This document shows, in pieces, positions 58,672 through 64,000 of a stretch of 64,000 nt of DNA; position 1 is the first letter of the stretch, and every line of letters starts with the position of its first letter. The translations under genes and the position numbers were made by a program. The notes beneath the pieces were generated by a model. It was not told the origin of the DNA. It was given only the letters and a program-made list of their open reading frames with translations, and made no database searches. Source of the stretch: Rhizobium leucaenae USDA 9039 (GTDB lineage: Bacteria > Pseudomonadota > Alphaproteobacteria > Rhizobiales > Rhizobiaceae); contig NZ_AUFB01000007.1 of assembly GCF_000426285.1 (NCBI RefSeq), forward strand, positions 186,001 through 250,000, written 5' to 3'.

Positions 58672-60053
58672 GCTGTTACCTTCTTCAAATGGTAGGATTT
58701 CGGGCGCGTCAGATTGTGAAAACCCATTACGGAGAGCGAGCCGCCACGGCCTGTTTCCTTGACGCCGGTCCAGCACAGTGCTGGATCGAGATAGTCGGCG
58801 CGGTTCATGAAAACGGTGCCGGTCTCGATATCACGGCCGATTCGAGAGGCACGCTCGGCATCCTTGGTCCAGAGCGAGGCCGTCAGGCCATAAGGGCTGT
58901 CATTCATCAATTCCAGCGCTTCAGCGTCGCTCTTCACCTTCATGATGCCGACGGCGGGGCCGAAGGTTTCTTCGCGCATGAAGGCCATGGAATGATTGAC
59001 GTCGACGAGGACCTGGGGCGCCAGATAGGCGCCGCCATCATCGGCCGGGAAAAGCTTGGGATCGACCAGCGCCTTGGCGCCTTTGGCGACGGCATCCGCA
59101 ATCTGTTCGCGCACCACCTTGGCGAAACGCTTGTGCGCCATCGGACCAAGCGTGGTCTCCGGATCGAGCGGATTGCCGAGCTTGTAGTTCGACACCCACG
59201 CGACCGACTTCTCGACGAAGGCATCGTAGAGCGATTCATGCACATAAATGCGCTCGATGCCGCAGCAGCATTGGCCGGAATTGTAAGTGGCGCCGTCCAT
59301 CAACGTGTCGACGGCCGCCTCAAGGTCGGCGTCTTCCATGACGTAGCCCGGATCCTTGCCGCCAAGTTCGAGTCCAAGGTTGGTGAAGGTGCCGGCGGCA
59401 GCGCGTTCGATCGATCGCCCGCCTTCGACCGAGCCGGTGAAGTTGACGAAGTTGAAGCTGCCGGCGGCGATCAGAGCCGAAGTCGTCTCATGGTCGAGAT
59501 AGACGTTCTGGAAGACATCGGCCGGAACGCCGGCCTCCACGAAAGCCTGAACCAGTCGCTCACCGACCAGAAGCGTCTGGCTGGCATGCTTCAGAATAAC
59601 GGTATTGCCGGCCATCAGCGCCGGGGCAACGGTGTTGATCGCGGTCATGTAGGGATAATTCCAGGGCGCGATGACGAACACGACGCCATGCGGTTCGCGC
59701 TCGATACGACGCGAAAAATTCGCACTGTCTTCCACCACCATCGGCGACAACGCATCGGCTGCGATCGAGGCCACATAATTTGAGCGCTCGTTGAAGCCGC
59801 GATATTCGCCGCCATATTTGATCGGGCGGCCCATCTGCCAAGCGAGCTCCGGCACGACGAGATCGGCCATCTCGTTGAGACGCGCAGCCCCTTTCAACAC
59901 GAGCTGGACGCGGTCTTCCAGCGGGCGGCGCGCCCAATCCTTCTGCGCCTTGCGGGCGCGGGCCACCACATCCTTGGCCGCATCTAGCGACAACGCCGGA
60001 CGCTCGGCATAAACCTCCCCGTTTACCGGGGACACGCATGTGATCATGGTCAT
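58668..60053 (-). CDS. NAD(P)-dependent aldehyde dehydrogenase
   Basis: This 461-residue ALDH-superfamily enzyme has the catalytic Glu229 (LELGGKDP) and Cys263 in a NSGQCCCG motif, 34 residues apart as in the family. The IAPWNYPY and FTGS cofactor segments are intact. Three consecutive cysteines at the active site are unusual but seen in several betaine/aminoaldehyde-type ALDHs. It overlaps the alcohol dehydrogenase start by four bases. The start could be ATG 60051-60053 or Met3. Upstream lies the toxin gene (21-bp gap), which separates it from the ligase. Confidence 0.93.
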   Translation of the reverse strand: MTMITCVSPVNGEVYAERPALSLDAAKDVVARARKAQKDWARRPLEDRVQLVLKGAARLNEMADLVVPELAWQMGRPIKYGGEYRGFNERSNYVASIAADALSPMVVEDSANFSRRIEREPHGVVFVIAPWNYPYMTAINTVAPALMAGNTVILKHASQTLLVGERLVQAFVEAGVPADVFQNVYLDHETTSALIAAGSFNFVNFTGSVEGGRSIERAAAGTFTNLGLELGGKDPGYVMEDADLEAAVDTLMDGATYNSGQCCCGIERIYVHESLYDAFVEKSVAWVSNYKLGNPLDPETTLGPMAHKRFAKVVREQIADAVAKGAKALVDPKLFPADDGGAYLAPQVLVDVNHSMAFMREETFGPAVGIMKVKSDAEALELMNDSPYGLTASLWTKDAERASRIGRDIETGTVFMNRADYLDPALCWTGVKETGRGGSLSVMGFHNLTRPKSYHLKKVTA

Positions 60054-60074
60054 TCTTTTGTTGCTCCAGTAGGC

Positions 60075-60491
60075 CTAGCAGGCAAGGGTCTTAACGTGAC
60101 CAGCGGCTCCATAGGCGAGAATAGCGCGGTCTCTGGTGATGATCGTAAGATCGTGTTCACGTGCGGTAGCGATGATAATGCGATCCATTGGGTCACTGTG
60201 CAACGGCTCAGGAAGGTAGGACGCGGCAATCATAACGGCTGGCGTAGCGGTCTGCACATGTATTCCGCTGGCCTTCACAAAATCCTCGAACCACGCCAGC
60301 GCATGCTTCGTGCTGTGTATTCTACCTCGCGATATCAACATCCCGATCTCCCACGCGGTCATTGCGGAAACACAAAGCCGATCACTGCCGGGGGTGATTT
60401 CATTCACCGCATCGACCGCTGTTTGTGATATCGGCTTCCCATTTGCCAGCCAAATAGCAGCGCAGGTGTCGAGGAGAAAACTCTCACTCAT
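60075..60491 (-). CDS. PIN-domain ribonuclease toxin (VapC-like)
   Basis: This 138-residue PIN protein has all four acidic metal-binding residues in place: Asp8 (LLDTC), Glu48 (TAWEI), Asp103 (DPMDRIIIATA) and Asp121 (ITRD). VapC toxins cut tRNA or rRNA unless bound by antitoxin. From ATG 60489-60491 its start overlaps the HTH antitoxin stop by eight bases. Base composition is clearly lower in GC (lines near 50%) than the surrounding dehydrogenase genes. The pair lies inside the permease-ligase-dehydrogenase cluster and was probably acquired. Confidence 0.88.
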   Translation of the reverse strand: MSESFLLDTCAAIWLANGKPISQTAVDAVNEITPGSDRLCVSAMTAWEIGMLISRGRIHSTKHALAWFEDFVKASGIHVQTATPAVMIAASYLPEPLHSDPMDRIIIATAREHDLTIITRDRAILAYGAAGHVKTLAC

Positions 60492-60909
60492 TGTAGAGTT
60501 TATCACTCCATTCGACGTCTATCGGAACCGTGAGGTCAAGATCCGCCGCTATCGTCATTGTTCCTTTCATGCACCCGAAGATCGGATGAGCTTTCTGATT
60601 GCCGTCCGCAGGCCCACCCGCCCCTATGTCCGGCGATGACATCTGCCCATATGTATAATCCGGCTGTTTCATTTCCCTAAATCCCTGCCGTGAAATAGCC
60701 CGATGGGCAGCGACATCCACAATACTCACACCCAGGAACTCGGCGACTAAATCTTGTTCCTCAGCGCTCATCTTGCGTTCCCCCGTAAGCATCCGGGAAG
60801 CCGCACTCTTATCGATATTCAGAAACCGGCCCAATCCGCTTATGGTTTCGCCTCTGCTCGTCAGCTTCTGATGAAACCAGTCCCTATCGATCGAACTCTT
60901 CCGTGCCAT
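60484..60909 (-). CDS. HTH-type antitoxin partner of the PIN toxin
   Basis: This 141-residue protein has an N-terminal Cro/CI-like helix-turn-helix (ETISGLGRFLNIDKSAASRML). The acidic C-terminus (DLDLTVPIDVEWSDKLYNE) probably wraps the toxin. AAGGA precedes ATG 60907-60909. It differs from classical VapB (AbrB or ribbon-helix-helix). DNA binding would be at the repeats just upstream (60924-60990). It is first in the antitoxin-toxin pair, overlapping the toxin by eight bases. Confidence 0.82.
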   Translation of the reverse strand: MARKSSIDRDWFHQKLTSRGETISGLGRFLNIDKSAASRMLTGERKMSAEEQDLVAEFLGVSIVDVAAHRAISRQGFREMKQPDYTYGQMSSPDIGAGGPADGNQKAHPIFGCMKGTMTIAADLDLTVPIDVEWSDKLYNE

Positions 60910-60923
60910 AAGCGATCCTTCAT

Positions 60924-60990
60924 GTTGAACATTAAGAATTCCATGGAGTTGCGATTATGTCAACGAATTATCTCAACGTTGAGAATTAAG
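60924..60990. promoter_or_regulatory. Operator repeats upstream of the antitoxin gene
   Basis: Two direct copies of GTTGAxxATTAAG (60924-60936 and 60978-60990) flank a perfect 14-bp palindrome TCTCAACGTTGAGA (60971-60984). The region is AT-rich and ends inside the ligase stop codon, so the antitoxin's promoter and operator are probably both here. Confidence 0.6.
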
Positions 60991-62356
60991 CCCTTTCAAA
61001 TCCTCTCGCCACCTCCCAGTCGGTGACGCGGCGATCATATTCTTCCTGCTCCCATTCGGCAGCGCGGGTGTAGTGGTCGATGACATCGTTACCGAAGGCG
61101 GCGCGCAGCATCTCGGAGCCGTTCAGCGCCACCGCGGCATCCCGCAGCGTGCGCGGAATTTCGCGAACCTCGCGGGCGCCATAGGCGTCTCCCACGAAAG
61201 GCGCTTCCAGTTCAAGCTTGTTCTCGATGCCATCGAGACCGGCCGCGATCAGCGCCGCAAAGGCGAGGTACGGATTGAGGTCGGAGCCGCCGACGCGGCA
61301 TTCGATGCGGATTCCCTTGGTTTCGGCACCGCAGAGACGATAGCCCGCCGTGCGGTTGTCGGTGCTCCAGATCGCTTTGGTGGGCGCGAAGGTGCCCGCA
61401 ACGAAACGCTTGTAGGAATTGATATAGGGCGCGAGGAAATAGGTGATCTCGCTGGCATGCGTCAAAAGGCCGGCGACATAGTGCTTCATCAGCGGCGTCA
61501 TGCCGTGCTCTTGTTCTTTGTCGAAGAACAGCGGCGTCTTGCCGTCGGCGCTCCACAGCGACTGATGGATATGCGACGAACTGCCGGCGGAATTGTAATT
61601 CCACTTCGCAAGGAAGGTGATGGCCTTGCCCTTCGACCAGGCGATCTCCTTGCAGCCGTTTTTGATGATCGTATGGCGGTCCGCCATGGTCAGCGCATCG
61701 GCATAACGGACGTTGATTTCCTCCTGTCCCGCCGAAGCCTCGCCTTTGGAGTTCTCAACCGGAATGTCGGCGCCCTGCAAGCCCTTGCGGATCGCCCGCA
61801 TCACATCCTCTTCCTTGGTGGTCTGGAAGATGTGGTAGTCCTCATTGTAGCCGCTGGCGAGATGCAGGTTGCGATAGCCCGACTCGCGGGCGCTGTCATA
61901 GCTCTGGTCGAACAGGAAGAACTCAAGTTCGGAGGCCATGAAAGCCTTCATGCCCATCGCCTCCAGCCGCCTGATCTGCTTCTTGAGAATGGCGCGCGGC
62001 GAATGCGCCACTTCTTCGTGGGTGTGATGGTCGAGCACGTCGCAAAGCACCAGCGCCGTGCCCTCGAGCCACGGAATACGGCGAAGCGTGGCGAGATCCG
62101 GCTTCATCGTATAGTCGCCATAGCCCTTCTCCCAGCTCGTCGACTTGTAGCCGGAGACAGTCTCCATCTCGAGGTCCGTCGCCTGGAGATAGTTGCAGCT
62201 ATGCGTTTCCTTCCAGGCACTCTCTACGAAGAATTCCGCCTGAAAACGCTTGCCCATCAACCGGCCTTGCATATCCACCTGGCATGCCAGAACCGTATCG
62301 ATGCGCCCTTCGGCCACATCTCGTCTGAGGTCGTCGAACGTATAGCTGCTGTTCAT
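60986..62356 (-). CDS. Glutamine-synthetase-family gamma-glutamyl ligase (PuuA/GlnA4-like)
   Basis: This 456-residue member of the GS family has the metal ligands Glu143/Glu145 (SELEFF), GQEEINVRY, and the GSSSHIHQSL histidine motif. It also has an ATP segment and no adenylylation-site tyrosine motif like that of GlnA. This branch joins glutamate to amines other than ammonia (putrescine in PuuA, ethanolamine in Streptomyces GlnA4, alaninol in IpuC). I start at ATG 62354-62356 after AGGCGGA. The neighbouring permease and alcohol/aldehyde dehydrogenases point to an amino alcohol, for example ethanolamine. This is inferred. Confidence 0.86.
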   Translation of the reverse strand: MNSSYTFDDLRRDVAEGRIDTVLACQVDMQGRLMGKRFQAEFFVESAWKETHSCNYLQATDLEMETVSGYKSTSWEKGYGDYTMKPDLATLRRIPWLEGTALVLCDVLDHHTHEEVAHSPRAILKKQIRRLEAMGMKAFMASELEFFLFDQSYDSARESGYRNLHLASGYNEDYHIFQTTKEEDVMRAIRKGLQGADIPVENSKGEASAGQEEINVRYADALTMADRHTIIKNGCKEIAWSKGKAITFLAKWNYNSAGSSSHIHQSLWSADGKTPLFFDKEQEHGMTPLMKHYVAGLLTHASEITYFLAPYINSYKRFVAGTFAPTKAIWSTDNRTAGYRLCGAETKGIRIECRVGGSDLNPYLAFAALIAAGLDGIENKLELEAPFVGDAYGAREVREIPRTLRDAAVALNGSEMLRAAFGNDVIDHYTRAAEWEQEEYDRRVTDWEVARGFERA

Positions 62357-62500
62357 GATTTGGTCCGCCTGAACAATGAATTGGAACATCGGCCTAACGA
62401 ACACACCGCACAGCGGATAGCCCGCGCTTTGCAGCCTTGTCGTTGCCGGTGAAGGGGCCGCAGGTCTGCGACCCCAAGGGTTGGAGAGATTCGCCTATAC

Positions 62501-64000
62501 TTACTTTTCGCCGACGGCCGCTTCCGCCGCTGCGATTTCGGCCTTGCGCTTGGCGATCGCATCGCCAATCGGCGGCCCCTTGAAACGGCGCTTCTCGAAG
62601 CCGAACCAGACGATCGCGGTCAGGACAAGGAAGCCGACGGTGATGATGCCTGCCCAGTCATTCGGCGGCTGGATGCCGAGAACGAAAATCACGATCATCG
62701 AGAGGATGCTCAGCACCGCAAAAAGCTTGAACATGCCCTCGCCGAGGTTCCAGGGACCCATCTTGTCCCATTTCGACGTACCCCAAGCGAAAAGGCCGAG
62801 CGTGATCGGGATCGCGAAGGAGAAGAAGAGGAAAATGACGGTGCACGACACGACGATGGTGTAAACAGGCGTATCGCCGATCGATACCAGCGACGAACCC
62901 CAGACGAACAGCACCGAAAGGATCGAACCGGTCCAGATCGCGGAAACCGGCGTGCGGTGTTTCGGGCTGACCCTGGAGAGCGCCTTCGATGCCGGCAGAC
63001 CGCCGTCACGCGAGAACGCAAAGATCATGCGCGATACGGAGGTCACCGTTGCAAGGCCGCACAGCCACTGGCTGATGAAGATCAGGAGATAGAGGATATC
63101 CTTGACGACCGGATTCACTTGGGCATCCATCGCCCAGAAGAACACGTTCCAGCCCTGCTTTGCGGCGTCGTCCATATTCGGAAGCATCAGAACGAACGCA
63201 CACAGCATGATGTAGCCGAACAATGCCGACCAAAGCACGGAGGCGACCATGCCCCGCGGAACGGAATGCGCTGCCTTGACCGTTTCCTCCGAAGTATGCG
63301 CCGAGGCGTCATAGCCGGTGATCGTGTAGATCGGCAGCAAGAGGCCGAGGGCAAAGACCCAGAAGGTGGAAATCTGCGGCCAGACCGGCGCACCCGTCGC
63401 GGAGCCGTCGGCGGCAATCGTCGCCACGCCCGAATAGTTCGTAAAGGTGAACAGCCGCGCGAAATCGTAGGACGGCGCGGCGATCAGGCACACGACCGCA
63501 AGTGCGATCGAGGTCGCGAAGATCAGATAACCCGAGAAGTCGGTCAGCTTTGCCGTCAGCCCGATACCCATATGGTTCACCAGTGCCTGAAGGCCGGTGA
63601 TGACCACTAGGAACACGATACGGATCAATGTCGTATCGACCATGCCGAAATAGCCGCCGAAAGCACCGATGAAGAAATAATAGGTGCCGACATTGATCGC
63701 GCCGAGAACGGTAACGAGGCCGAGCAGATTGAACCATGCGGTCAGCCAGCCGGTAAAGCGGTTGCCGAGGATGGAGCCCCAGTGATAGAGCCCGCCTGCG
63801 GTTGGATAGGCCGAGCTGATCTGCGCCATTGCAACGGCGAAGACCAGCGAAATGAAGCATCCGACCGGCCAGCCAATGCCGATCGCGGCACCGCCTGCAC
63901 CTGACGTTGCCTGGGCGAGCGAATTGATGCCGCCCGAAAGAATGCAAATGATGGAAAAGGATACGGCAAAGTTCGAGAACGAACTCATGCGCCGCTCCAG
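62501..64000 (-). CDS. APC-family permease, amino acid/choline transporter (ACT) type (5' end cut)
   Basis: This inner-membrane transporter has 12 predicted helices and the ACT-subfamily marks: SFSIICILSGGINSL in helix 1, SSAYPTAGGLYHWGSILG, and YDASAHTSEE in the middle. Yeast relatives UGA4 and HNM1 move GABA, choline and ethanolamine. The frame enters from the right edge reading ...LERRMSSFSNFA, so the first Met in the window (63986-63988) is likely internal. It ends 144 bp before the ligase gene. As uptake partner of the gamma-glutamyl ligase it fits an amine or amino-alcohol substrate. Confidence 0.9.
   Translation of the reverse strand: MERRMSSFSNFAVSFSIICILSGGINSLAQATSGAGGAAIGIGWPVGCFISLVFAVAMAQISSAYPTAGGLYHWGSILGNRFTGWLTAWFNLLGLVTVLGAINVGTYYFFIGAFGGYFGMVDTTLIRIVFLVVITGLQALVNHMGIGLTAKLTDFSGYLIFATSIALAVVCLIAAPSYDFARLFTFTNYSGVATIAADGSATGAPVWPQISTFWVFALGLLLPIYTITGYDASAHTSEETVKAAHSVPRGMVASVLWSALFGYIMLCAFVLMLPNMDDAAKQGWNVFFWAMDAQVNPVVKDILYLLIFISQWLCGLATVTSVSRMIFAFSRDGGLPASKALSRVSPKHRTPVSAIWTGSILSVLFVWGSSLVSIGDTPVYTIVVSCTVIFLFFSFAIPITLGLFAWGTSKWDKMGPWNLGEGMFKLFAVLSILSMIVIFVLGIQPPNDWAGIITVGFLVLTAIVWFGFEKRRFKGPPIGDAIAKRKAEIAAAEAAVGEK

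Noticed and set aside
62405..62500. GC-rich imperfect hairpin (GGGGCCGCAG / CTGCGACCCC) between permease and ligase genes
   Set aside because: Loop of two bases and no U-run, so it is neither a convincing terminator nor an attenuator.

Overview
The window is a stretch of alphaproteobacterial chromosome, most likely from a Rhizobium-group member of the Rhizobiales. The support is a division and cell-wall (dcw) cluster with rhizobial protein features (a long FtsZ with a Pro/Gln/Met-rich linker ending in a conserved C-terminal peptide), the betaine-lipid genes btaA and btaB, a PPi-type phosphofructokinase, many cell-wall remodelling enzymes, GC-rich codon use, and a pair of diverged inverted repeats resembling rhizobial intergenic mosaic elements. 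I see no rRNA, tRNA, CRISPR array, insertion sequence or prophage.

Positions 1-28,900, almost all on the minus strand, hold the dcw region. In transcription order these are rnpB, a promoter overlapped by a four-copy MraZ box, then mraZ-rsmH-ftsL-ftsI-murE-murF-mraY-murD-ftsW-(small ORF)-murG-murC-murB. Most junctions overlap or nearly touch, which suggests translational coupling. A two-gene block (aqpZ and a plus-strand MFS transporter) separates murB from ddl-ftsQ-ftsA-ftsZ. lpxC, bamD, recN and a 3'-truncated ligA follow.

Positions 28,900-48,100 are mixed single genes and short operons: a sarcosine-oxidase-like flavoenzyme, several peptidoglycan enzymes (three lytic transglycosylases, an AmpD-like amidase, a GH25 lysozyme-like lipoprotein), a TerB-DnaJ protein, PPi-phosphofructokinase, a LysE exporter, a serine hydrolase, btaAB, two EamA transporters (the second at 49.2 kb), metF behind an ArsR-methyltransferase fusion regulator with a perfect 16-bp palindromic operator, the ABC-F factor EttA and an exported RNase T2. 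Near 43.2 kb lies an unlisted 25-codon ORF for a single-membrane-segment microprotein, with a strong ribosome binding site, a strong terminator, and an upstream TTAA-N7-TTAA (CtrA-type) site.

Positions 48,200-57,300 hold a tight plus-strand operon (alpha/beta hydrolase, EamA transporter, class III CoA-transferase, ThDP enzyme), then RidA, a DUF442-type CxxGxR protein, a DUF4432 aldose-epimerase-like protein, an L,D-transpeptidase and an orphan ParA/VirC1-like ATPase.

Positions 57,500-64,000 hold a minus-strand catabolic cluster: ACT-type APC permease, glutamine-synthetase-like gamma-glutamyl ligase, aldehyde dehydrogenase and iron alcohol dehydrogenase. An HTH-PIN toxin-antitoxin module sits between the ligase and the dehydrogenases. 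The set suggests uptake, gamma-glutamylation and two-step oxidation of an amino alcohol such as ethanolamine, and is the most interesting functional hypothesis in the window.
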